From: Poindextera sp036494815
GTDB taxonomy: Bacteria > Pseudomonadota > Alphaproteobacteria > Caulobacterales > Caulobacteraceae
Assembly: GCA_036494815.1 (NCBI GenBank)
Contig: DASXNV010000050.1
Span: forward strand, 55,821-119,820
DNA length: 64,000 nucleotides
Direction: 5' to 3'
The notes below the pieces were generated by a model. It worked only from the letters and a program-made list of their open reading frames with translations. It made no database searches and was not told the DNA's origin. Position 1 is the stretch's first letter, and every line of letters starts with the position of its first letter. The translations under genes and the position numbers were made by a program. Below, piece after piece: positions 43,960 through 51,490 of this stretch.

Positions 43960-43989
43960 CCATATGTGGTTGAAAAATACACATATGTG
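43960..43989. promoter_or_regulatory. Paired palindromic operators for IclR regulator
   Basis: CCATATGTGG (43960-43969) and CACATATGTG (43980-43989) are both palindromes, and their centres are 20 bases apart, two helical turns. They lie between the divergent acyl-CoA dehydrogenase and iclR genes, the second ending 2 bases before the iclR ATG. IclR proteins bind short A+T-rich palindromes as dimers of dimers. Confidence 0.6.
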
Positions 43990-43991
43990 AA

Positions 43992-44771
43992 ATGGAGCCA
44001 TGGTTGGCGGAAGATGCGGTCAAGTCGGCGCGGCGGGTGTTCGAGATCCTCGAATATTTCGACCGCCAGCGGCGTCCCCTGTCGCTGAAGGAGATCCTGG
44101 ACGGCCTCGGCTATCCGGCCTCCAGCGGCTCGGCCCTGCTCAAGTCCCTGGTGGCGCTGGGCTATCTCGACCACGACCGCGCACGGCGCAGCTATTTCCC
44201 CACCATGCGCATCGCCGCTCTGGGCGCCTGGGTGCAGGACGGCCTGTTCGGCGACGGCGCCCTGACCGGCCTGATGAGCCATTTGCACCAGGTGACCGGC
44301 GAGACGGTGATCCTGGCCGCCCAGAGCGACCTGCGCGCCCAGTATGTGCATCTTATCCACTCGGCCGAGCCGCTACAGTTCTCGGTGCCGCCCGGCGCGC
44401 GCCGGCCCCTCGCCAAGTCCGGCATGGGCTGGCTGCTGCTCAGCGCCAAGACTGACGCCGAGATCGAGAAGCTGCGCCGACGGATCAACGTCGAGGAAGA
44501 CGGGGCCGACAAACTGTCGCGCGAGGACCTCATGGCCACGATCACCGAGGTCCGGGCCCGCGGCTACGCCTTTTCCAAACACATCGTCTCGGACGGCGCC
44601 GGCGTCATCGGCGCCCTGCTGCCCCCAGGCCCGCACGGCCGCATCTACGCACTCGGCATAGCCGGCCCGGTCGCTCGGCTGGAACGCAAGGAGGCGTTGA
44701 TCCTGGCTGAGTTGAAGGCAGGGATCGAGCGACTGGCGGCCACCACAAGACATCTGGAAGGAACCCACTGA
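43992..44771 (+). CDS. IclR-family transcriptional regulator
   Basis: 259 residues: an N-terminal winged helix (VKSARRVFEILEYF, then SLKEILDGLGYPASSGSALLKSL) and a C-terminal IclR ligand domain (GETVILAAQ, FSVPPGARRPLAKSGMGWLLL). The ATG at 43992 has no ribosome site and touches an operator; TTG 44004 with GGAG 6 bases upstream is a plausible alternative, 4 codons in. It probably represses the divergent dehydrogenase operon and controls the CoA-transferase gene one base downstream of its stop. Confidence 0.9.
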   Translation: MEPWLAEDAVKSARRVFEILEYFDRQRRPLSLKEILDGLGYPASSGSALLKSLVALGYLDHDRARRSYFPTMRIAALGAWVQDGLFGDGALTGLMSHLHQVTGETVILAAQSDLRAQYVHLIHSAEPLQFSVPPGARRPLAKSGMGWLLLSAKTDAEIEKLRRRINVEEDGADKLSREDLMATITEVRARGYAFSKHIVSDGAGVIGALLPPGPHGRIYALGIAGPVARLERKEALILAELKAGIERLAATTRHLEGTH

Positions 44772-44772
44772 C

Positions 44773-46014
44773 ATGCCCGCCAAACGCCACGACCTCGCCG
44801 CCGAAGCCACCGGGCCGCTCAAGGGGGTGCGGGTGATCGACCTGACCAGCGTGGTCCTGGGCGCCTATGCCACCCAGATGCTCGGCGACATGGGTGCGGA
44901 CGTGATCAAGGTCGAGTTTCCCGGTGGCAATCGCGGGGGTGGCGGCGACATCATGCGCTGGGCCGGCCATACGCCCAGCGACGACGTGCGCGACATGGGG
45001 CCGATCTTCATGGCCATCAACCGCAACAAGCGTGGCCTGCTGCTCGATCTGCGCCAACCCGAAGCCATGACCCAGCTCAAGGCCCTGATCGCCACCGCCG
45101 ACGTGTTCGCCGCCTCGGTGCGCTATGACGGCCTGACGCGGCTGGGTCTGTCCTACGAGGACGTCAAGGCGATCAAGCCGGACATCGTCTACGTCCATGC
45201 CGCCGGCTATGGCTCAGACGGTCCCTATGCGGGCGAGCCGGCCTATGACGACCTGATCCAAGCCGCCGCAGGGTTCGGCGATCTGTTGAACCGTACTGAC
45301 GGCGACCAGACTCCACGCATCCTGCCCAGCCTGGTGGCCGATAAGGTCTCGGGGCTGTTCATGGCCCAGGCCACATTGGCCGCCCTGTTCCACCGCCAGC
45401 GCACGGGCCAGGGCCAGTTCGTTGAGGTGCCCATGCTGGAATGCGTCACCAGCTTCAACCTGGCCGAACACATGTACGGCCACGTCTATGACCCGCCCAA
45501 CGGCCAATGGTCCTATCCGCGGGTGACCAACCCTCACCGGATTCCCTACGCCACCCGGGACGGCCATATCGGCCTGCTGCCGTACACGGACAAACAGTGG
45601 GACGAGTTCTTCCGCGCGGCCGGCTGGGCCGAGCGCATCGCCGCCGACGAACGCTTTTCCGACTACATGACCCGGGGCCGGCACATCCGCGAGCTCTACG
45701 CCCTGGTCCATTCGATCACCCCCGAAAAGACCACCCAGGAATGGCTCGACCTGCTCAAGCCGCTGCATATCCCGGTGGTCAAGATGAACCGTCTGGACGA
45801 CCTTATCGACGACCCTCACCTGGACGCGGTGGGGCTGTTCGAAACCTATTCCCATCCGGAGGCCGGAGACTATGTCTCCATGCGCCCGCCGGTGAGATTC
45901 TCCGAAACGCCGGGGAATATCCGCCGGCACCCGCCGCGACTGGGGGAGCATACGGTGGAATTGGTGGCCGAGGCTGAGGGGATTTTGGCTGAGGGGCTGG
46001 CGGAAAAGGTTTAG
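44773..46014 (+). CDS. CaiB/BaiF-type CoA-transferase (family III)
   Basis: A 413-residue family III CoA-transferase. GVRVIDLTSVVLGAYATQML and the LADMGADVIKVE-like segment GDMGADVIKVEFPGG start the fold; the catalytic Asp is in PAYDDLIQAAAGF. It would move CoA between carboxylic acids, activating the substrate that the divergent dehydrogenase and hydratase then degrade. It starts one base after the iclR stop, so the two are cotranscribed. Confidence 0.92.
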   Translation: MPAKRHDLAAEATGPLKGVRVIDLTSVVLGAYATQMLGDMGADVIKVEFPGGNRGGGGDIMRWAGHTPSDDVRDMGPIFMAINRNKRGLLLDLRQPEAMTQLKALIATADVFAASVRYDGLTRLGLSYEDVKAIKPDIVYVHAAGYGSDGPYAGEPAYDDLIQAAAGFGDLLNRTDGDQTPRILPSLVADKVSGLFMAQATLAALFHRQRTGQGQFVEVPMLECVTSFNLAEHMYGHVYDPPNGQWSYPRVTNPHRIPYATRDGHIGLLPYTDKQWDEFFRAAGWAERIAADERFSDYMTRGRHIRELYALVHSITPEKTTQEWLDLLKPLHIPVVKMNRLDDLIDDPHLDAVGLFETYSHPEAGDYVSMRPPVRFSETPGNIRRHPPRLGEHTVELVAEAEGILAEGLAEKV

Positions 46015-46017
46015 GCC

Positions 46018-47046
46018 TCATGCCTCGACAGGAAACCCCTGCTCCCGCCACTGCCTGATGCCGCCGTCCAGCGCCACCGCGCGCATGAATCCCAGCTCAC
46101 GCAAGGTCGCCGCCGCCAGGGTGGAGATCTTGCCGAATTCGCAGCAGGTGACGATGCGCAGGGTGGGGTCGGGGATCTCGTCATTGACCCGCAGCTCAAG
46201 CTGGCCGCGGGGTAGGTGGCGGGCGCCGGGAATATGGCCGGCCTTGAAGGCGCTCTCCTCGCGTATGTCCAGGATCAAGAGGTCGTTGGGCCGGCCGGTC
46301 AGGCGCGCGTTCAGTTCGGCCAGACCGATGAACGGCACCTCGGCCGCCGCCTCGGCCAGCAGTTGTTTGACCGTCTTGCCGCCGCTCATATTGGTGCGCA
46401 GGGCCTCGGTCATGTGGGTGGGCGCGGCCATGTCCAGGGCCCTCATCATGGCTGTGAATTCCGCGCGCTCGCGCTTTTGCAGCCGCGGGTTTTCGGCGAT
46501 CTCGGTCCCCAGGGTGGAGTGAGAGCGGCCCTTATAGTCGTGCGCCGGATAGACCAGCAGCTCAGGATCCAGCTTGAGCAACTTGCCAAACAGGCTCTCA
46601 TACAGTTGGTCCGGATCGCCGCTGGGCAGGTCGGTGCGACCGGTGCCGCCGATCAGCAAGGTGTCGCCGGTGAACACCCGGTCGCCCGCCACAAGGCACA
46701 TGGAATCGCGGGTGTGGCCAGGCGTGTGCACGGCGCGGATGCGGATGTTCCCCACCAGCAGCATGTCGTCGTCGTCCAGGCGCAGCGAGGCGAAGGGCGC
46801 CGGGCTGTGGCGGTGCATCACGGCTGGGACCCCGAACCGCTCCGCCAATTGCTTGGCCGCCGAGAAGTGGTCGGCATGAGTATGGGTGTCGATCACATAG
46901 CGGATGTGCAGCCCGTGGCGCGCCGCCAGGGCCTGATAGCGGTCGACCTGGCTGATCTCCGGGTCGATCAGCGCCCCGCTGAAAGTATCGGGACAGCCGA
47001 CCAGATAGGACTGGCAACCGCCCGTGGCCACCTGTTCGAAGATCAT
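46018..47046 (-). CDS. Metallo-beta-lactamase/rhodanese fusion, persulfide dioxygenase-like
   Basis: 342 residues. The N-terminal part is an ETHE1-like MBL domain: THTHADHF, TPGHTRDS, FTGDTLLIGGTGR, YPAHDYKG. These bind one iron and oxidise glutathione persulfide to sulfite. The C-terminal rhodanese domain begins near residue 245 (LLILDIREESAFKAGHIPGA), with active-site cysteine in CCEFGKIS. The fusion channels persulfide within one protein. ATG 47046 lies 8 bases after a GAGG. Three bases separate it from the convergent CoA-transferase gene. Confidence 0.88.
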   Translation of the reverse strand: MIFEQVATGGCQSYLVGCPDTFSGALIDPEISQVDRYQALAARHGLHIRYVIDTHTHADHFSAAKQLAERFGVPAVMHRHSPAPFASLRLDDDDMLLVGNIRIRAVHTPGHTRDSMCLVAGDRVFTGDTLLIGGTGRTDLPSGDPDQLYESLFGKLLKLDPELLVYPAHDYKGRSHSTLGTEIAENPRLQKRERAEFTAMMRALDMAAPTHMTEALRTNMSGGKTVKQLLAEAAAEVPFIGLAELNARLTGRPNDLLILDIREESAFKAGHIPGARHLPRGQLELRVNDEIPDPTLRIVTCCEFGKISTLAAATLRELGFMRAVALDGGIRQWREQGFPVEA

Positions 47047-47193
47047 AACCCTGCCCTCGCGCCGCCCTGGCGCGATTTGGCTCACCATGGCCCCGAGCGG
47101 TCAAGTTGGTTGCGCGCCCGCCTTCCCCAACGGCGCCATTGCAACGGCCCCCGCCGCGCCCGAAACTGCTGCAAAATCCATGGGAGAGACGGC

Positions 47194-48276
47194 ATGCGCG
47201 CGGTGTTGGCGAGACGCGGACAACTGGTTTGCGAGGATATCGCGGAGCTGACCCCCGGTCCCGGCCAGGTGCTGGTCAAGACTCTGTGCTGCGGCATCTG
47301 CGGTTCGGACCTGCACGCCCTGCACCACCTGGACCGCATGGTGGACATGGGCAAGCGAGCCAATGGCGGCCTTGCCGGAGGGTTGGACGCGAGCCGCGAC
47401 GTGGTGTTCGGCCACGAGTTCAGCGCTGAGATCCTGGACTATGGGCCCGGTTCGGAAAAGCCGCTGAAGGTGGGGACCCGAATTGTGTCCATGCCGATCC
47501 TGATGGGCCCCGCGGGGCCGACCACCGTCGGCTATTCCAACGACTATCCCGGGGGCTACGCCGAACGCATGCTGCTGCAGCAAGCCATGCTGATCCCCAT
47601 CCCCAACGGCTTGTCGGATCAACAGGCGGCCATGACCGAGCCCTTCGCCGTGGGCGCCCACGCCGTCGCCCGCGCCGCCCTGGAGGAGCCGAGCGCCGCC
47701 CTGGTGGTGGGTTGTGGCCCGGTGGGCCTAGCCGTGATCGCCGGCCTGAAGGCGCGCGGCTATGGCCCGGTGATCGCGGCCGACTTCTCCCCCGCCCGCC
47801 GGCGCATGGCCGAACGCCTGGGCGCCGACATCATCGTCGATCCGGCCCAGGAGTCGCCCCACACCAAATGGCGCGAGGTGGGCGTCTGGACCACCGGCCT
47901 GGAACAGACCATGGCCCGCATGGGCGGCCAGACGGTCAAGCGGGCGATCATCTTCGAATGTGTCGGCGTGCCCGGCATGCTGCAAAGGCTAATCGACGCG
48001 GCGCCGGCCGGCTCGCAGATCATTGTCGCGGGCGTGTGCATGGAGCCGGACAGCATAGAACCGTTCCTGGCCATCGCTAAGCAGATCGATTTCCGCTTCG
48101 TGCTTGGCTACACGCCCGAGGAATTCGCCGGGACCCTCAGCGACATCGCCGAGGGCCGCATCGACGTGGCGCCCGTGATCACCAGCGCCGTGGGCCTGGA
48201 CGGCGTGGCGGGGGCCTTCGCCGCCTTGGCCGACCCGGAAAGCCAGGTGAAGATCGTGGTCGAGCCGAGGCGGTAA
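47194..48276 (+). CDS. Zinc-dependent alcohol dehydrogenase (MDR family)
   Basis: 360 residues. The catalytic zinc ligands are in CGICGSDLHAL and GHEFSAEI. Unusually the four-cysteine structural-zinc lobe is missing: this stretch reads MPILMGPAGPTTVGYSNDYP, so only one zinc is expected. The Rossmann motif is VVGCGPVGLAVIAGL. Oxidises an unknown alcohol with NAD(P). ATG 47194 is used; the long upstream frame is the antisense of the rhodanese fusion. Confidence 0.9.
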   Translation: MRAVLARRGQLVCEDIAELTPGPGQVLVKTLCCGICGSDLHALHHLDRMVDMGKRANGGLAGGLDASRDVVFGHEFSAEILDYGPGSEKPLKVGTRIVSMPILMGPAGPTTVGYSNDYPGGYAERMLLQQAMLIPIPNGLSDQQAAMTEPFAVGAHAVARAALEEPSAALVVGCGPVGLAVIAGLKARGYGPVIAADFSPARRRMAERLGADIIVDPAQESPHTKWREVGVWTTGLEQTMARMGGQTVKRAIIFECVGVPGMLQRLIDAAPAGSQIIVAGVCMEPDSIEPFLAIAKQIDFRFVLGYTPEEFAGTLSDIAEGRIDVAPVITSAVGLDGVAGAFAALADPESQVKIVVEPRR

Positions 48277-48282
48277 AGAACG

Positions 48283-48321
48283 TCTCCTCCCCTGTGTCGC
48301 AAAGCGATACGGGGGAGGAGA
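48283..48321. terminator. Bidirectional terminator hairpin
   Basis: TCTCCTCCCC (48283-48292) pairs with GGGGAGGAGA (ending 48321), and an inner GTCGC pairs with GCGAT in the loop region. It lies between two convergent genes and resembles the hairpin at 14414-14448. Confidence 0.7.
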
Positions 48322-48330
48322 AAATCGCAT

Positions 48331-49548
48331 CTACTCCGCCGCGTCGGCCTTCTTGCCCATGCCCATGGCCTCCAGGATTTCGGGACGGATATTGTCCACG
48401 CCCTTTTCCTGGATGTGCTGGGCCACGCGCATGCCCACGGCCATGCGGGCGTGGCCAATGAAGGTGTCGCGGTTGTCCTTGGCCCAGTTCAGCGAGGCGG
48501 TGCGATTGTCGTTCAGGTTCTGGAACCGCGGGAACACATAGCGGGCGGTCAGTTCGTAGGAACGCTTCTTGCGGTCCCAGTCGGCCCAGTTGTGGTCCAT
48601 GAACATGAAGCAGCCGAAGCCGCCGGACTGGGCCTCCAGCCGCTCGATCTGGGCGATGGCGTCGTCCGGAGTGCCGATCACCGCCAGGCCCGAGGCGATC
48701 AACTGGTCGATCAGGTCCCCGTCGCCATCGGCCACCAGAGGCAGGGCGGCGACCTCGCGGAAATAATAAACCCATTGCTCCAGGCCATGGACGCAGTCGG
48801 CGCGGGCCTGTTCGCGGGTCTCGGCGATATGCATGGGCCCCACCAGGCGCCAACCGGAGCGGTCCAGGGTATGGCCGTTCTCCTGAGCCTTTTCCTCGGC
48901 GATGGCCCAGTTTGAGGCCAGGGCGTTGAAGCCGCCGGCCGAGGTGGCGCCGATCGACAGCAGCGACAGGCCGTGGCGCCCGGCGGCGGTGGCGCCGGTG
49001 GGCGAGACCTGGCTGGCCACGGCGATCTCCACCGAAGGCCGCGACCACGGCGTCATCTGCAGCCGCGCTTCGCTGAGCTCGTACCAGTCGGTCTTGTTGG
49101 TCACGGTCTCGCCGCGCAGCAGCTTGACGATGTCGGCCAGGGCCTCGTCCATGCGGTCGCGCTGGGCGGCCACGGGAATGCCCATCATGAAAGCGTCGGA
49201 CGGCAAAGAACCCGGGCCGCAGCCCAGCATGACCCGGCCGCGGGTGATATGGTCCAGCTGGTTGATGCGGTCGGCCAGCATCAAAGGGTGGTGATAGGGC
49301 AAGGAGGACACGCCCGTGCCCAGCTTGATGTTGCGGGTGCGCTCGGCCACCGTGGCGATGAACAGCTCCGGGCTGGCGATGATCTCGTAGCCGGCCGAGT
49401 GGTGTTCGCCGATCCAGGCCTCATCATAGCCCAGCTGGTCCATCCACTGGACCAGCTCCAGGTCGCGCTCCAGGGCCAGGGTCGGATTTTCCGACAGCGG
49501 ATGAAACGGCGCGATAAAGGCGCCGAAGCGCAGTTTCTGGCCCAGCAT
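48331..49548 (-). CDS. LLM-class flavin-dependent monooxygenase
   Basis: A 405-residue luciferase-like barrel enzyme: GAFIAPFHPLSENPTLALER at the start, WIGEHHSAGYE, and the LGTGVSSLPYHHPLMLADRI segment typical of the alkanal/limonene monooxygenase branch. It would use reduced FMN and O2 to oxidise a hydrophobic substrate; the flavin reductase is not adjacent. ATG 49548 is preferred to the TTG two codons earlier. A 33-bp palindrome lies just upstream. Confidence 0.9.
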   Translation of the reverse strand: MLGQKLRFGAFIAPFHPLSENPTLALERDLELVQWMDQLGYDEAWIGEHHSAGYEIIASPELFIATVAERTRNIKLGTGVSSLPYHHPLMLADRINQLDHITRGRVMLGCGPGSLPSDAFMMGIPVAAQRDRMDEALADIVKLLRGETVTNKTDWYELSEARLQMTPWSRPSVEIAVASQVSPTGATAAGRHGLSLLSIGATSAGGFNALASNWAIAEEKAQENGHTLDRSGWRLVGPMHIAETREQARADCVHGLEQWVYYFREVAALPLVADGDGDLIDQLIASGLAVIGTPDDAIAQIERLEAQSGGFGCFMFMDHNWADWDRKKRSYELTARYVFPRFQNLNDNRTASLNWAKDNRDTFIGHARMAVGMRVAQHIQEKGVDNIRPEILEAMGMGKKADAAE

Positions 49549-49557
49549 CGACAAGGT

Positions 49558-49590
49558 CCCCTCTATGTTATCGTTGATACCCTAGAGGGG
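49558..49590. promoter_or_regulatory. 33-bp interrupted palindrome in divergent promoter
   Basis: Outer arms CCCCTCTA (49558-49565) and TAGAGGGG (49583-49590) are perfectly complementary. Inner arms TATC and GATA (within 49569-49579) share the same centre at 49574. It sits 10 bases upstream of the monooxygenase ATG, facing the RraA-like gene. Confidence 0.6.
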
Positions 49591-49669
49591 CCGCGAAGCT
49601 GACGCAAGGAAGAGGCGGCGGGCGATGTTTCGCGCTATGCCTGCTGCAACATCCAGCCTGGAGCCCGTC

Positions 49670-50143
49670 ATGACCGACGCCACCGCCGACCTTTATGACC
49701 AACATGGCGAGGCCTTGCAGGTGCTGGGCCTGCAGATGCGGTCCTTCGGCAAGCGCGCCCGCTTCAGCGGCCTGATCCGCACCGTGCGCTGCTATGAGGA
49801 CAACAGCTTGGCGCGTCAGGTGTTGGAGACGCCCGGTCATGGCCAGGTGCTGGTGGTGGACGGCGGCGGCTCCCTGCGCGTGGCCCTGCTGGGCGACCAG
49901 ATGGCCGAGTTGGCGGTGGCCAGCGGCTGGGCCGGGGTGGTGATCAACGGCGTCGTGCGCGACAACGCCGCCGTGGACACCCTGGACCTGGGAGTCAAGG
50001 CCCTGGGAACCAATCCGCGCAAGGGCATCAAGCGCGGCGAGGGCGAGACCGACGTGATCGTCACCTTCGGCGGTGTCATCTTCACCCCCGGCCACCGCCT
50101 GTTCAGCGACGAGGATGGGGTGGTGGTGATGGCGGCGGGCTAA
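49670..50143 (+). CDS. RraA-family protein
   Basis: 157 residues with the RraA/demethylmenaquinone-methyltransferase-like fold: ATADLYDQHGEALQVL, DGGGSLRVALLGDQMAELAV, GWAGVVINGVVRDNAAVDTL, and the end DEDGVVVM. The family includes RNase E inhibitors and 4-hydroxy-4-methyl-2-oxoglutarate aldolases. GDQMAELA and VVRD are shared by both. ATG 49670 has GGAG 6 bases upstream; ATG 49625 would add 15 residues. Confidence 0.88.
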   Translation: MTDATADLYDQHGEALQVLGLQMRSFGKRARFSGLIRTVRCYEDNSLARQVLETPGHGQVLVVDGGGSLRVALLGDQMAELAVASGWAGVVINGVVRDNAAVDTLDLGVKALGTNPRKGIKRGEGETDVIVTFGGVIFTPGHRLFSDEDGVVVMAAG

Positions 50144-50186
50144 GCCCAATACGGTTTGGTTAGCGCTCAGTTAGCCCTTCATTATC

Positions 50187-50217
50187 CGCCTCATCAGGCG
50201 CAAGGCCGACCGGCCTT
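50187..50217. terminator. Two adjacent hairpins between convergent genes
   Basis: CGCCT-catc-AGGCG (50187-50200) is followed directly by AAGGCCG-ac-CGGCCTT (50202-50217). They separate the RraA-like gene and the DJ-1-family gene and probably end both transcripts. Confidence 0.55.
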
Positions 50218-50273
50218 CCTCGCTAAGCAACATTGCCCCGTGCATTCAAATCGTTATCGAAACGGTATTGGGG

Positions 50274-51413
50274 CTAGGCCTGCCCCGCCGCCGGCCACGG
50301 ATATTCCAGCTGCAGGGCCACGAAGGCGGCGGTGTTGCGGCCATAGCGTCGGGCGATGGCGGCCAGGGCGCGGTCCAAGCTGGCCGCCGGCCGGTCCGGC
50401 GACACCGGCGGCAGGATCAGGTCCAGGTGACCGCCACCAGGCGCCCGGTCCGCCAGCAACTCCAGGCCGTGGGCGGTGCGCACACTGGGCGCCTGGGCCA
50501 GGGTCACCAGATGTGAGCGATAGGTGCGCGAATAGGCGTCGGCGGTGAAGGCCAGGGCCAGTTCATCCTGGCCGTCCGCCACGGGAAGGCCGACGGTCTC
50601 GTGGAGCCAGACCGCGGCGCTGTTGGCCAGGGCCTGGCGGATCCAATTGGCGTCCAGGCGATAGGCCTCGCTGTCGTGGCGCGCATCGGTTCCAGCGGCC
50701 CCCAGCTGATCGGACAGGATTCGCGCCCGCTGCGCCCCACCGATGGCCTCCACCAGGGCCAGGGACATGGGCAGGCAAGCGGTGACGCCTGTAGTGGTGA
50801 CCACGCCGGTGTCGGCTACATAGCGGCGGTCCTTTCGCCAGACCATGGTCGGATGCCTGTGGCGCAGGTCGGCGATCTCGGCCCAGTGGCTGGTGGCCAG
50901 GCGGTGATCCAGCAGGCCCGCGGCGGCCAGGGTCTGGGCGCCGGCGCAGACGCCGATGATGGTCGCCCCGCCCCGCGACTGCTTGACCAGCCAGTCCACC
51001 ACCGCCGGCGCGGCCTGATGGTGTTGGGCCGGCACGATCACGTAGTCCGGCCCGTCCGGATGAGCGGCGTCGAAGGCCGCCAGGCTGGCCGTGGGCTGGA
51101 TGCGCAGGGCCGGCATCAGCGGGATCGGCGCGGCGACCGGCGCCACCACCACAACATCGGCCACGCCCGAGCGCGACAGGACATTGAACGGGACCAACAG
51201 GTCGGTGGTCTCGGCCCCCACATTGTCGCCGATAATGGCCACCAGCGGCCGGGTCCGCTTGGGCGGCCGCATCAGGGCGATGGTGCGGGCGTGTTCCTCC
51301 TGGCTGACGGCCGGCAGGCCCACAGACATCGCCCTGGCCGCGGGCCGCGCAGCGCATGCTCCCATTGCCGCCATGCCGCCCATGCCCGCCAACAATACGC
51401 CACGCCGGTCCAT
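50274..51413 (-). CDS. Exported DJ-1/PfpI-family protein
   Basis: 379 residues. The N-terminus MDRRGVLLAGMGGMAAMGAC reads as a Tat-like signal with a possible lipobox cysteine at position 20. A DJ-1/PfpI (class I glutamine amidotransferase-like) domain follows, with the nucleophile in IIGVCAGAQTLA. Such domains are common at the N-terminus of GlxA-type AraC regulators, but the C-terminal half here (YRLDANWIRQALANSAAVWL and on) shows no convincing AraC helix-turn-helix. ATG 51413 has GGAGG 6 bases upstream. Function unknown. Confidence 0.8.
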   Translation of the reverse strand: MDRRGVLLAGMGGMAAMGACAARPAARAMSVGLPAVSQEEHARTIALMRPPKRTRPLVAIIGDNVGAETTDLLVPFNVLSRSGVADVVVVAPVAAPIPLMPALRIQPTASLAAFDAAHPDGPDYVIVPAQHHQAAPAVVDWLVKQSRGGATIIGVCAGAQTLAAAGLLDHRLATSHWAEIADLRHRHPTMVWRKDRRYVADTGVVTTTGVTACLPMSLALVEAIGGAQRARILSDQLGAAGTDARHDSEAYRLDANWIRQALANSAAVWLHETVGLPVADGQDELALAFTADAYSRTYRSHLVTLAQAPSVRTAHGLELLADRAPGGGHLDLILPPVSPDRPAASLDRALAAIARRYGRNTAAFVALQLEYPWPAAGQA

Positions 51414-51490
51414 TGCTCGCCTCCCCATGATTGCGCCAGGGCAAACTAGGGTTGGATGGGAATGGCGGAAATGTCAGATAAGCCTCAAAA

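Noticed and set aside
46216..47193. Long plus-strand open frame running into the alcohol dehydrogenase gene
   Set aside because: It is the antisense of the persulfide dioxygenase/rhodanese gene, has no family motifs, and the dehydrogenase homology begins exactly at ATG 47194.
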